Notes under the pieces: model-generated
The model's input: only the letters and a program-made list of their open reading frames with translations
Told to the model about the DNA's origin: nothing
Databases searched by the model: none
Part shown: positions 11,507 to 22,955 of the stretch, in pieces
How positions within the stretch are numbered: position 1 is the stretch's first letter
Layout: the number at the start of each line of letters is the position of its first letter
Translations under genes and position numbers: made by a program
DNA from: Ligula intestinalis
Lineage: Eukaryota > Platyhelminthes > Cestoda > Diphyllobothriidea > Diphyllobothriidae
Direction of reading: 5' to 3'
Assembly (NCBI GenBank): GCA_036362985.1
Contig: JAYGXS010000009.1
Location: forward strand, 21,968,047-22,032,046
Length of the DNA stretch: 64,000 nt

Positions 11507-11937
11507 TGTAAACTAGCCCCCAGTCCGGGTTGATGCAAACATAAGTAGTAAGGGCTGTGACATTCACCAGAGAGCCGTTAACGAAGCAAAAATAAGCTAC
11601 GATCCCATGGTACTTTTGGGTGGCTATCCACCTCTAATTGTGGTTCCGGAACAACAATTTCTGAGGATCACTCGCTGTACCTTGACTCAACTACGCAGTG
11701 GCTACTCAATGCTCCTGCGCCAGTACCAACACTGGCTCGACCCGTCCACATGGGACAGCTGTCCCGACTGTGGCGTCTCTCCGCATGACTGTCGGCAGTT
11801 CCAGGCCAGGCACCCAACTCACCCCCCGTGGACTTTTGGTTCAAGCCGGTTGAGGTCTCAGCTTTGCTCCGTCGTCCAAACTAGCCCCAGCCCGGGTCGA
11901 TACAAGTATACGTAGTAAGGACTGTGACATTCCCCCT
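11507..11937 (+). pseudogene. LINE-D C-terminal domain fragment with repeated 3' end
   Basis: The frame 11607-11915 reads as the C-terminus of a LINE ORF2: TRCTLTQLRSGYSMLLRQYQ then a zinc-knuckle-like CPDCGVSPHDC. This layout (LAQLRSGY, CPxC, H, C) is known downstream of the RT in several Jockey-superfamily LINEs. A 3'-end segment (gtaaactag to gctgtgacattc, 11506-11565) is repeated at 11876-11932 just past the fragment, as if a second truncated copy had inserted at or recombined with the end of a first. A matching copy sits on the minus strand at 59425-59800. Confidence 0.65.
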
Positions 11938-12019
11938 CATATAGTGTCGTGTGGACTGTGGGTTCAAAGATAAGTAGAAAAAAACAATGGAAGAATTAAA
12001 ATTTTACGAAAAGACTAAC

Positions 12020-12260
12020 CGGTGTTGTTCGGATCGAAGCATGCAAATGCGTTTAAAATAGAGTCCTCCGGATCACAACCCATCATCTTCTCGCCAAACA
12101 GCGTCAGGAACATGGTGAAGTTGATGCAACCGGGGGCTTGTTTCAACATCTCATCCAGATACGCCTCAGATGGATTTTTCCCCATCGAACGGAAAACTTC
12201 TTCTAAATCACTTTGGTCAATTATTCCGTCCTTAGATCCATCAATTATTGAGAAAGCTTC
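12020..12260 (-). CDS. Myosin regulatory light chain, internal exon
   Basis: The exon spans 241 bases between a consensus acceptor (ctcaaattag, minus strand, above 12260) and donor (GT at 12019-12018). It encodes 80 residues plus the first base of a glycine codon finished by the exon at 5602-5780. It begins in phase 0 with [12 protein letters not shown], the first EF-hand. The calcium/magnesium loop reads [12 protein letters not shown] with acidic residues at loop positions 1, 5, 9 and 12. [20 protein letters not shown], the [14 protein letters not shown] block and [12 protein letters not shown] follow, all hallmarks of regulatory light chains. The N-terminal exon carrying the phosphorylatable Ser/Thr is not identifiable; it should lie upstream on this strand (above 12260). 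Confidence 0.9.
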
Positions 12261-13461
12261 CTAATTTGAGGAGAAATAAGAAAGCATAAGCTGAAGTGCA
12301 GTGATCAAATTATTTACTACTGTGCTAAATGTTTCTTTGGTCTGGCAGAATAAAAGGTCGAAACTCATGAGGTTTTAGGTTTCATTATATCGCGGCAAGC
12401 TTATTCTACCGTTATAAATGTCCAATATACTCTACAAAAGATCTGACTACTTCCGAGATACTATTAGAGCCGTGGTTTGACCTCACCTGTCGACTATGTG
12501 TGTTAAGTCTAAAAGTACCAGATCGGTATAAAGTGTTGCTCGGTGACAGCAGCAGTTGATTGAAACCTAAAAACATTCCGTCCCAATGCGTAGTCTTTGA
12601 CAGAAATTGACGTGCCTTCGATCCATCTCAAATCCTAAAGGCAATTTTGAAGAGCGCCTTAGGTACGAAAAAATCCACTTAAGTGGGATTTTGTTGGTTA
12701 CTGCGCAGCAAAGTACCTAAACATTTCAAACGCGTCAGGATATCGACTTTTTAATGCACTTCTCAGCCGCTTACGAAAAACATACTCGGTAAAAAGTGAC
12801 TATTTAAATCATGTTAATGCTTACTTATTGTCGACGTCCTTACAAACTCAAATATAGTTTTTGGAATGTATGTACAACAATGCTCTTTTATACTTATTTA
12901 GTGGCAAATAAAGTCCTCTTCGAAATTCGTACTGGGAGAAAGGGTGCCTAACGGTTTTAAAAAATTTTTATAGGACAATGCAATGCCCATTCAAATAGCA
13001 CCGTATCTGCTTCCATTAATCACACATGGGACCCATCCATTGCAAAATCTTAGGATTCCTACACAATTTCGTCTTAATGTGTTATTTTTTGCACGGAGAA
13101 TATACAGATTGTAAAAGGAAAAACCCAAACGCAAATGCAACAGCGGACCGGGATCACGACTGTTTGCGAATTCAATAGATTTTCAAGAAAATTTAAATAT
13201 AACCTGCTTCTAAAAATATGAAATTTTTATAGGAAATAAAGAGAACAAGAGAAGATAGAAGTGATTTGTTACCATGTGAGTATGTTTTCTATTAAATGTA
13301 TTTGAATTTATATGAACATCGACTGTCATATTACTCATTACATATTACATAAGCAGTTCTTTTTAATGAGAGTGTTTTTTAGGCGGGCGAAAAGAACCCC
13401 GCGATCGTACCTATTTCTAATCCTCCTAGCCAATATCTTCCGACCTAAACCGATAAGACAA
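12261..13461. other. AT-rich stretch, probably light-chain intron
   Basis: This sequence lies upstream of the light-chain exon on the minus strand and is probably intronic. I see no exon with recognisable light-chain sequence and no repeat I can name. Confidence 0.3.
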
Positions 13462-13462
13462 A

Positions 13463-13582
13463 GAGCTCGTAGCTCAATAGTCAGGGTGTAAGACTCCGAT
13501 CAAAAGGTCGCGAGTTCGAGGCTCAGGTGGCAGCCGATAAACCAGAAATGGCCATTTCAGGCTCCATTGTCTTCGCTGGCAC
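13463..13582 (+). mobile_element. tRNA-derived SINE, copy 1
   Basis: A tRNA-like head with A box (TAGCTCAATAGTCAGGG) and B box (CGAGTTCGAGGCTC) is followed by a tail containing ccagaaatggccattt. Head and tail match the copy at 58309-58492 in the same order. The spacer between B box and tail is shorter here, so this copy has an internal deletion or belongs to a variant subfamily. Confidence 0.65.
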
Positions 13583-16059
13583 TACTATTCTGGAATGCGT
13601 TTTCAATCAGGAAAAAAAATTACTAAAATCTGGCCGTAATCTTGGTTATAGTGCAGCAAACATCTTTCACCTACGTGTTCTCTACACTAAATATATGACG
13701 TGACAATTTTGGAAAAATACCAAAACCACTCAACGAAGCTTATTCGTTATTACTTAATCTGAGTCCACGGAAGCTGAAGAGTTAAACCTCGCATAATATG
13801 GTATATACGAAAATATATAAGTCAAAAGAAACCTGGCAAGTGATTAGTACAATATATTTTTTTAAGCATGACAAACTTTAACCACCTAATCATGCGAGCA
13901 GACTTTATGAGCACCCACAAAGCCGCTTTAGTCTCCAGAACACAACGTTTCCGGAAAACCTTTTCGAACAGTGCCTCCCGCTTCAATACCACCCTTCAAT
14001 GCCCTAAGCGCATATGCGTTTCCATTCATGTGCAATCTTATATCCGCCTTCCTCGTTGCCCATTTTTAGTTGTAACTCGTGCGACTTCAACTCTTTTGGT
14101 ACTTATACTTCTGTCTCGACGTATTTTTGTCGCTGCGTTTTGTGCGACTGACAGACTTACAAGCTTAGATATTTGTTTGTAAATAACTGCTTAGCGTCCC
14201 GCTGTTTTAGCAGGAGAGTTTAAAAATATGAAAGAGCCTGTGTTACAAAAATACGCCGACTACCGCCTAACGACATCCATCCATATATTAAACAGTAATT
14301 CGGTTGAAAAATGGCATACCTTAAATTCATTAATTTGGGCCTCGGTAAACATTGAAAATACATTGCTTGTATATCTTTGGGTCCTCGCGCGACCGCGTTT
14401 CTTAGACTTTGTTGCCGACATCCTGGGCAAATCGTGCAAAGAATATTAAAAGTGGCGGTCTATAGTTAATTACTTCCAAGGTTTCTCAAGTTTGTTATTT
14501 TGTCTAAGGTTGAAGGACGTTAAGGTTAATCGAATGCCCCAATATTCGCATGCATCCCTGCTTAAACTATGCAAAGCCAATAACGACAACAGAACACGAG
14601 ATTTCAAAAATAAAAGTCACAAGATTGTAGGAGTTGAAACCATAGCTATGCAATGAAGTATCCTCAGCGGATACGCAGCAAATGGTTAACCACGCCGTAT
14701 TTGCGTAATATGGTCCTCATCTAAATGCTCATGTATCTAACTTTTTCCGGGCTACATTATCAGGGTGGTTTTAAGGTGACGGTTTGAATAGTTTAACACT
14801 GTTTTCCTAGCTGGACTGTTGCCCATTTCACACACATTCGCTGCGTATATTACACCTTAGTAAGGTTTTTTCTTTGGATTTTCTAAAAGGCTATATCTTA
14901 AATATAAGGCTTTTTGTATAAAATTTCACTTTTTGATTTGAAACCCGTCATTATTTTATTTAATAATTCATAATAATACCAAATATCCACACACTCTACT
15001 ACCACCCAATTCTATCGATATTTGTATATTTCGACAAGTTATTGGTTTATGCGATTTTCCTATAAAGCTTTAGTGCTTCTTGCGAATGTTCTAACTGTAA
15101 AGACGCCAAAATTTTAATTCTTGTACGCATATATTTCAGCACCGTGAAAGGTCAAAATTCTTCGTGTTTCTTCCTTCCTTTGGTTTCCATTCTCATTTGG
15201 ATTATTGATGTTTAATCCAGGGTGTCAGACTTCATAACGGAATGCAAACAATTTGGAATGAGGAGGAAATATTCTGACAATTTTGAGCAGTACTTTATAT
15301 GGTGTTGTAAATTTCAGGTTATTTTATTCCATACAGCGCAAGATGCACGAAAAACGATGACTCCGTGAGCGCTTGATTGTACATGCCTGTTTTTAGACAG
15401 GATTGCGGGGTCAAATCATGTTGATATATGTGGCGCATGTATGCTACATGGGCTATTAAACATTGATTTTTATGAGAAATCATCAAATATTGGTAAGAAT
15501 ATGAAAAGCTGGACATTCGTTCTGGAGCCGAGAATATGAAAGGAGGGAAAGTTGCTGGTCCTATGCACTTACCAAATACTGCAGACTCCTCCCATATTTC
15601 CTTTATTGAACCAGTTCGAATGAGAAAATATTTGATCCATTAAGCGTGGTTCAAAGTGCAACGTAGTAAAGCACTCCATAAAACATTATAGCCAGATTTT
15701 GTGCACCAACGTGCAGATTATTCCATCTAATTTCGATAAACGGAAAGGCGTCATCTAGTTGACAGAATCCTGATTGTCTGAACATTGAATGGCTGAAAAT
15801 TTGCATCATTAGGATTTCACCCATCTCGGAAGGAGGTGGGAGGATGCTGGGTAGGAGGAGCAATCAACTTACATAAAGTGCATACTGTTTTGTCCGATAA
15901 AGTACAGAAAAATTGATATGCAGCTTTAAAATGAAAATATGAACAACGTTTAACTGTCCATACGAAAAGAGTGTGAATACTTTAAATTTCTTTCCCCTCC
16001 ATTATAGACAAGACAGAGCTGACTCTATAGCAATATTTCAGTCACAAATTTGAATTGGT
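13583..16059. other. AT-rich stretch without recognised genes
   Basis: I find no supported exon, repeat or RNA gene. Open frames at 13868-14182, 14228-14449 (plus) and 15651-15863 (minus) show no family resemblance or splice context that I can defend. Confidence 0.3.
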
Positions 16060-16285
16060 CTGGATGCCAAGTGGGAGGATCTCTTTAAAACGGCCCCAAA
16101 AAGGGACTTCACACGACATGATTGTCAGTTGAAGCAAGCTGTGAGCCACACAAACCAAAGTTCGGACTTTTTCTCTCAAATAGTCGTTCGACAGTGGAAC
16201 TCCTTGCCAGAGTCTGTTGTGCATTCACCCACTGTGAACGTGTCCAAGAGATGCCTGGATAATCACCCTTTAAAAGATCCATGCA
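16060..16285 (+). pseudogene. CR1-type LINE ORF2 C-terminal fragment
   Basis: The frame 16129-16338 and the sequence just before it read as the last ~70 residues of a CR1-like ORF2: SSDFFSQIVVRQWNSLPESV followed by VVHSPTVN. The intact CR1 at 60608-63517 has FFTQRVIQQWNNLPQSVVE at the same place. Only this end segment is present. Confidence 0.65.
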
Positions 16286-16659
16286 AACTTACCAACATTT
16301 ACCCAGCAGAAGTGACTACAAACGTACTATTCGCTTGATTTCAATAAAGATTTTATTTACACTAAAAATGGGCCAGACGAATATTTCATTGAGTATATAC
16401 AGCGAACATTTTGTACGCTGCTATTCTGCAATAGCCTCACCCTGTCTACCATTTATGTTTCCGAAATATTTTCATGCACTTATTCATAACAAATGTGATC
16501 TGTAACAATTTTGACATATTTCACCACATTTTATCCATTTCTGTACCGTTTCAATTGCGCAGTTAAGGGCATCTCTCGTTTACTCCAAATAAAATGACTG
16601 ATATTTCAACCCACTAGATTTTAGCCAAATGTTGGTATTACTATGCTAGGGGAACCATA

Positions 16660-16835
16660 AAGCTCTTGGGAAGATTTGGCTCGACACCGTCCGTTAAGGC
16701 ATGGAAGGAGCACTTAGACCTTCTATCTTCGGTCTCCGTTGTTGGAGAAGAGACTGGATGGAGTTTCCCAGATCCGCGGCCGGCAGTTTTCCTTGAATCA
16801 GGCTAGATCAGGCATAATCACAGCAGTAACAAGTA
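16660..16835 (+). mobile_element. RTE subfamily 1 3' end
   Basis: About 170 bp closely matches 10765-10945, sharing ggctcgacaccgtccgt, ccttctatcttcggtctccg and ctagatcaggcat. It is a severely 5'-truncated insertion holding only the element's end. Confidence 0.75.
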
Positions 16836-18050
16836 TAAGTACAAAGACACTTTTAGGCTGACTGATTTAAAATCGCATTATGAAAAACCGCTTAAATTAC
16901 TGGACGATCTTACTTAAGAACTTGCCACATTGCTGTAGATTCACTTCAAAGCCTCATTTGAAGACGGCTACTTACTTGCTGATTAGGCATCTGCACGAAG
17001 TACTCGAAGTAGTATATAAAGTGGGCCAAAAACTTCGCTATAGCATCTTAAGTGCTCCTTTTTTTCTGACAGAAGCAGTCGACGTTTTAAATAAGAAAGC
17101 TCTCCTGCCATATGGTGTCTTGTCATATCTGCCAACCAAGTCCGATTCTGGTGGCGTCAGTTTATAGGTTTTCAGACGACCAAGTTTATCTGCAAGATAT
17201 GAAATCGTGGGAGAAAATACAAATGTGGGCCTCGAGTGTATCGAATTGACGCAGAATGTTCTGTATCTGGTACATACAAATCTGGCAATCATATTTTTGT
17301 GTTTTTTCTACAGTGACTTTAGAGCCTCTTTTTAATTTATAATACACTGTTAAATTATCTAGTGGCACTTCAAATATTACAATAATATTTGCTCATTCCG
17401 TGATGGTTTCTGCCTAGGCGAGTATTCAAATCTTTCATCATTGTGTGACAAACCAGGAAACTGAATTGGGCTGTTTGAACGTGGTGACACTTTGCGCACG
17501 TGGATCTGGGACGAGGACGGTGTTACTCTCGTGTTGGTGAAAGTAGCCGGTGCCCTTTCTATTCAACCCAACTCAACTCTCCGCAATATGTCGGCACACC
17601 ACAACCCTTCCCTACATTTGCGCACAACCCTGTACTCCTCGCCGGTTGATTGATGACAGTCGTATCTGCCTCGCGGACGTGCATTCTCACCGGATGCATA
17701 CAAATCAGCCCGGATGAAAGCTTGGGACGCGTGTAAGCTCATTTATTTTTAATTCTTTGGTTAAAGCCTAGTTCCCCTAACATTAGCAGTAAAATTGCTT
17801 TATTAGCCACGCATAATTCCAATTTGCCTTACCTTAAACTCTACTTGGCTGTTACTTCATTACCCAGTTTATACACTAATGTACCCCTTAATTCATGCAG
17901 TCGAGTCTATTAGTTTAGACTTGCTTGGCTTTCATTGAGCAGTCGAGCCCTCAAAGCTTAGTCCAAGCTTTTTAGCCTATTGCAGTCTCAGCAACACTGT
18001 TGTCTTCTATTACCGGTACTTGTAACCCACCTATTTAGAAAGATGATGCT
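16836..18050. other. Unassigned stretch
   Basis: No gene supported. Frames 16880-17167 (plus) and 17038-17292 (minus) overlap on opposite strands and match nothing I recognise. The part at 17460-17720 is more GC-rich than its surroundings. Confidence 0.3.
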
Positions 18051-18051
18051 C

Positions 18052-19430
18052 TGATAATAATGATAATGATAATAATAATATGTTTATTATGCCAGTTTAC
18101 AGGCAATTGTAAAGAGTTGGTGATGCACCTCTTGGGTGCCTTCCAACACCTCGAAGACCGGAAAAAACCTAAAACAAACTGCCTATGTTGCAGCCAGTAT
18201 TGGTTTTGTTTCAGGTTTTTTGTTTTGTCAATACTGAGCGCGATAAAAAGTTTGTTTCAAGTTAAAAAACCTGACTTCAAAGGTATGATACAAACGGAAT
18301 CTATGTACAGTTGTCAGCTGAGTTGACACATCAGTAGGAGAAATGTTGCATATCGTTTAAGGACATTAGTTCGAGACGGAGAGGGTTGGCACAAGAACAC
18401 AGTGTTTACAGACTTCCTTCAATGGTTGTCGGCAAATTTTTCGCGCTATCGGCTGAAGGGTTAGCAGACTGCGGGTTGCTGCTTCAGCAGCATTATCTTC
18501 AGCATGAAGCCTGGCGGGGTTCAAAGTCCACGAACGCCATCAGAGTGAAAGAGAGATTCCACCGAGTCAGCACCCAAAATTCGTGACAGTTGTCCTGAAT
18601 GTAGACAACTAGTTATAGCTCTCTTAAACATAGGTTAGCTTTGCTAGGTTTTAATACTTTTGGGCAGCTTATTCCAGATTGATATGGCGTTTACTGAAAA
18701 GAATTGCCGGTACTTAACTGTACGTGCCATAGGAAGAAATAGAAATACGTCTCGATGACTGGGGCGTCGAGAGTGTGCAAGGTGCCTTATTGTACTAAGA
18801 GGATTAAAGGTTTGACCATTCAAAAGTTTAAACAGTAAAAATAGACCCTTCTGCAATCGACGAAGCCACCGGGGATCCAGCTTTATAAATTTGCACCTTT
18901 GTTGGTAGGTTAAGTTACGGTGTTCTGTAGTGAAAACTCTTCTAGTGAAGAAGTGCTGCACTGACTCTATTTTCTTCCGTTCACTAGTGCGCATAAGACT
19001 GAATAGGGGCGAGCAGTATTCAAGACTAGGTCTCACGTACATATTATAAAGGCTAGTTCTAACCTTGATAGTCTTAAAATTTCCAAGGATAAATCCGGTG
19101 GTTCGGCGTGCTTTCGAGACTATCAGGGCACAGTGCTCTGACAAATTGAGACTATTAGAGTAGGATATGCCCAAATCCTTGATAACTCCTGGGACATTTA
19201 GTTCGTAGCCGTCAATGCTTAATTCCGGTTGATGATCGTCGCCAACAACCATAATGGAACATTTGTGCCATGAAAAGGTGAGGTGCAATGTGCAACACCA
19301 CTGGGTGAAGGCCTGAAGATCCTTTTTTATCAGCTCGAGCACGATGTTGTGATCTGCCAGTTTATATCGATAAGCGACTTTTAAATCATCAGCGTACATT
19401 AAGGGTCTGCCATACTGATCTCTGACAAAT
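18052..19430 (-). mobile_element. LINE-C, 5'-truncated, minus strand
   Basis: The frame on the minus strand from about 19430 to 18644 starts inside the RT palm with MYADDLK. It continues through the post-palm region (GVIKDLGISYSN, YNMYVRPSLEYCSPLF, KIESVQHFFTRRVFT) to an FFSVNAISIWNKLPKSIK end. The 3' UTR ends in a (TTA/TTATCA) tail at about 18080-18052. Layout and motifs resemble family B LINEs in the central cluster, but sequence identity is low, so it is a separate lineage of the same broad clade. The frame is open over ~260 codons, so the insertion is not old. Its truncated 5' end abuts a local repeat unit. Confidence 0.8.
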
Positions 19431-19966
19431 GGTAGCGTCAGAGCTAGCACAAGTCCTACTACACTTATAACTGACATGTGGAGATATGAGCCCAGAGTTG
19501 ACTTTAATCACTACACTACAAACGCTTTATTACTGTCCAAATGCTAATCACTATTACATCCCACAGATTGAGAGTGCATAATGGGTTTGACTCCTTAAAA
19601 AGCATACACAGGCAGTACTTATAGCATACAAAGTACTAGCCTTAGTAAGCACGATTAATTGAATGACCACTTCTAGCATAGGCATGTAGCTATATCGGTA
19701 TCATCTTAGTGCGAATAGCTCCATGGATAGAGATGAGAGTGTGGAAACCATGACAAACGCAGCCTTTTTCATGACCCTAAGCATTAACTTACCGAAATAG
19801 TCAAACCCAAATTCATACTTCCTGTTGAGACCAAGGGGATATGAGCGCTAGCGTTGGCTAAATCAGCGTCACCTGTGATAAATGGTGGCGTCAGTGCCAG
19901 CACCAGTACTACTAGACTTCCTGCCGTGATTTAGAGGATATGAGCCCAGTGCTGAATTAATCAGCG
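19428..19966. repeat. Local repeat units flanking LINE-C
   Basis: Three diverged copies of a unit containing aaatggtggcgtcag, gctagcac, ctactacact and gatatgagcccag occur at about 19428-19500, 19835-19865 (partial) and 19880-19966. An aatcagcgtcac block follows two of them. The first copy is cut by the 5' junction of LINE-C. No coding potential is apparent. Confidence 0.5.
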
Positions 19967-21834
19967 TCACTTCTGACGTACAAAACAGTCAGTACCATTA
20001 CCAACAAGTACCATCACTAAGTAACACCCTAGTACGTAGTATTAGAAGTAGGTAGTTCCGGTCCTGGTTTACCTAAGTCTGGCCAGACACCGTCTATAGG
20101 TGAGTGAGGATAGATAGCACGGTAGCACCCGTGCAAAGTCAAGTTTCACTTTAAGACTAAATTAGGCGGTGCATTGGCTTGCATTTGATGCAGCAGCCCA
20201 CGCCGGACCCCGTTTAGTCTTCAAGACTCCGGCAGAAGGTGAAGAGTGCAAAGCCGCTAACTGTGTCCTTAATCACTTTAAACTAAACCCTGAGACCGTC
20301 ACCTTCTGTATCAACCTGTTGGCGCACTTGGTTGACCTCATCAAAACTTATGCTCAGACACACACTCCCCACCGGTTAGGTAACGAACACATCAGCATCA
20401 CTCACCGTCCAGACAGGTCATCCAATATTGAAACCTATCCTTTTGTAGATCATTTCATTACTATTCATTCCATTTCTATCCATCATTATTATATATCCTT
20501 ATGTCTCGTCAGAGTCTTATCCTCCTTTATCTTATGAATGTGCGTTGATGGCATACAGCTCTTTTCAGCTCTGCCTTGGTCCGGATTTATCCACAGTGTC
20601 TGACGACACTCGGTGTGTCAAACTCGATATTATCGGCTTGTTTTAATTGTGCTTTTCAAAAAGGAACTCAAATTTGTCCGTGAATCGACTAAACATGGGG
20701 GACTCGCGGAATTTTTCATGCCTGCTGCCAGTGCATAATTTGCAACCTGGGAATAAATAAGTTAACATCTGTTGTAATTTGTTCAAAAATAAAAGCGATA
20801 TAAATTGTTTACTCTCCCATTTATTGCTTTATTTAAAATCCTATCATATAACTAACAATAGTTTAGTTGCGCATAGCTTTTGTGTTTTAATATTTCTTTC
20901 CTCGACAGTCGCTGCTGTATTTCAAGTCTGATTTCAGTTTATTGATGGAAATTAAGCCGGAGTCTTTGAGTACGCTGTTAAACCTTCTGGCCTTCATTCT
21001 CAAACAGATATGCTAATCTGCTCTCTATACAGAAATAATTAAGGTCTGGTTCATCTCGTCTATATCGGGTATAATGCGAACTTTACCTTTAATCATATAC
21101 ATAGTTTAAGGCACATATGTTTTTGGGGCAGGATACGATCGTACTGATTTGGCTACCTTCGGGGCGTGGATCGTTCTGGGCAACTGGTGGGAGGAATGAA
21201 GGGGGGAGGGCAGACGTTAAATGTGTGGAGAACAGAGAGAGTACGACGTTTATCGATTATAAATATGCAAGCAGATCACGCAACAAAAGTTTCTACGGCC
21301 ACCAGACGTGGCAGGTGTTTAACAGTCAGTTCTGAATGCAATTTACTTCACAGACAGTTCGAAGACGAAGGCGCCGGATAGCTGGCTACAGTCGAGTACA
21401 GTTAAGGCAGTAGGCAATGCCTTTGAAGACCCTGTTGGAAACTCGATGCGAATATAGTCAACTGAAACTATATCAAATAAATGTTTTGCTACAAAATATT
21501 GGGTAACATATCAACATGCACACATGTTTAAGAGGTAAATTTACACACAGTCATCCTGATGATCATCAACAAAATTGTCAAATAATCTATACGAATTTCA
21601 TCTATAAATGTGAGCAAAGCGTTGATATGTTCTAACAGCGCTTTTCTGTGAATATTAACAGTATTCGTTGAGTCAATATACATCAAAATGGCCTTTAAGT
21701 GCGTCTGTCGAGGTCACCAGGACTACATCATCCCATATGATTCTATTACTTGGAAAAAGCTAGTAGCCATCCACAAGTACGTAAAAGACCTTCTTTGAAG
21801 TGTCCGGCATTGTCGATGCATTTCTTAACTACTG
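19967..21834. other. Unassigned stretch
   Basis: A 122-codon frame (20169-20537, plus) is the longest here. It has no recognisable domain, ends in a low-complexity hydrophobic run and lacks splice or promoter support, so I do not call it. No repeat family is recognised. Confidence 0.3.
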
Positions 21835-21905
21835 TGTACCGATAGGGCGTTAAAAGGCGTTTACCTATATTTCCCTTAATAAATTGACTTGACTTGACTC
21901 GACCC
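21835..21905 (+). mobile_element. CR1 3' terminus
   Basis: The segment reads gatagggcgttaaaaggcg, then tatttcccttaataaa and ends in ttgacttgacttgact. The same plan (taggg, then ggcg, then ccctta, then a GACT-type short tail repeat) ends the CR1 copies at 33260-33310, 47600-47661 and 63605-63662. The body is missing. Confidence 0.55.
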
Positions 21906-22284
21906 TCTCGGGCAGTCCGTTCCAGGCCCCCATGACTCGCCGTGAAAATTAACGGCTGCGGACATCCAGTAAGGTAAGGTTCTCCGGAGTTTGAGTGAAT
22001 TCCCAAACAAGTTAGCTGATGTTGTGAATGCGGATATGCACTTATAGTGGGCGTTGAAACCCGTAATCGCCTAGTCATGACGCCAGTGCTGCAGTCACCA
22101 GTCCGCCTCTCGCTCAAAGCCAGAGTGATCTACTGACACACATGGCTCAATCTGGCGCAGTGCAACCAATCAGTGTCTAAAGCTTTGTGGGCTATAGAAC
22201 CACTTCAATGCTATCAACCTATATAAGCTCACCTCGGATATGCCTGTACTCAAGAGGAAGGAGGCTAACTGCCTCAAGCCTACA

Positions 22285-22950
22285 TTTGTAAGATAAAGAA
22301 TTGAGGCCTTCACAATTTGTGTTGCTATCCTATGGACCCTTTTTTAGCTGACAACCTTTTCGCAACCACGGGCGCCACGCCTGAGCTGTACATTTTAGAT
22401 GTGAACGAATAAAAGCCCCGTATATTTTCAAAAATAATTCTTTATCGATATCGAAAAAAGTTCGTTTAATCGCAAAGAGAACACTGCTCACCCACTTTGC
22501 AGCCCTAACACATTGCAAAGAGGGCTTCAGAGGTGACTCAGTTTTGATTCCTAGGTCCTTTTGTTCGTTAACCTGCACCTGACATCAAGCAAGTAGTCAT
22601 GAGAGTCGTCCATCGCATTCGCCTTCTTCGTTTTTGGCCGCAGTGTGACAGACTTCTCAAAGTTAACCGTATTCACCATTTACTGGACCCTTTACCTAGA
22701 TGGCCAAGCCCGTCTTGCGAGATTTGTCCGTCATTGCTGTCCCTGGCAGGTAGCCATATCATCATATAATTTGCAAATAGGACTCCATTGCTGTTTGGTC
22801 AACATATACTGTCGTTGACGTAGATAAAGAAAAGAAATGGTCCAAGAGTAGAGCACTGAGGCGACACATTGGCAACCGCCACGAAATTGGATTTCACGCT
22901 GCCAATGCAATCGGCCTTATAGAAACTCTCCTTTCCAATCTAGTAATTTC
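22285..22950 (-). pseudogene. CR1-type LINE RT fragment, minus strand
   Basis: Decayed reverse transcriptase. Near 22840 the minus strand reads STLGPFLFFIYVND, the block after GVPQG. The palm box is damaged (LFANYMMIW where FADDVKIW is expected). After further decay come the frame 22578-22330 with KDLGIKTESPLKPSLQCV and IKRTFFDIDKELF, then GAFIRSHLKCTAQAWRPWL. These match the intact CR1 ORF2s of the window in order. Confidence 0.7.
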
Positions 22951-22955
22951 CCTCT

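Larger units (their letters stand above)
5781..12019 (-). other. 6.2 kb intron of the myosin light chain gene
   Basis: The intron is bounded by a GT donor (minus strand, gttagt just below 12020) and an AG acceptor just above 5780, and it interrupts a glycine codon after its first base. It contains LINE-D fragments (about 6978-7075 and 11507-11937), a GC-rich CCAAT-box region (7180-7900), a tRNA-like locus (7948-8028), an antisense RTE remnant (8767-9790) and a sense-plus RTE remnant (10150-10945). The stretches 5781-6977, 8040-8766 and 10946-11506 show nothing I can assign. C runs occur at 8167-8176 and 9831-9840. Confidence 0.75.

Noticed and set aside
13868..14182. 104-codon open frame, plus strand
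   Set aside because: No family resemblance; the composition looks like translated AT-rich intron.
20169..20537. 122-codon open frame
   Set aside because: No domain, no splice or promoter context, low-complexity end.
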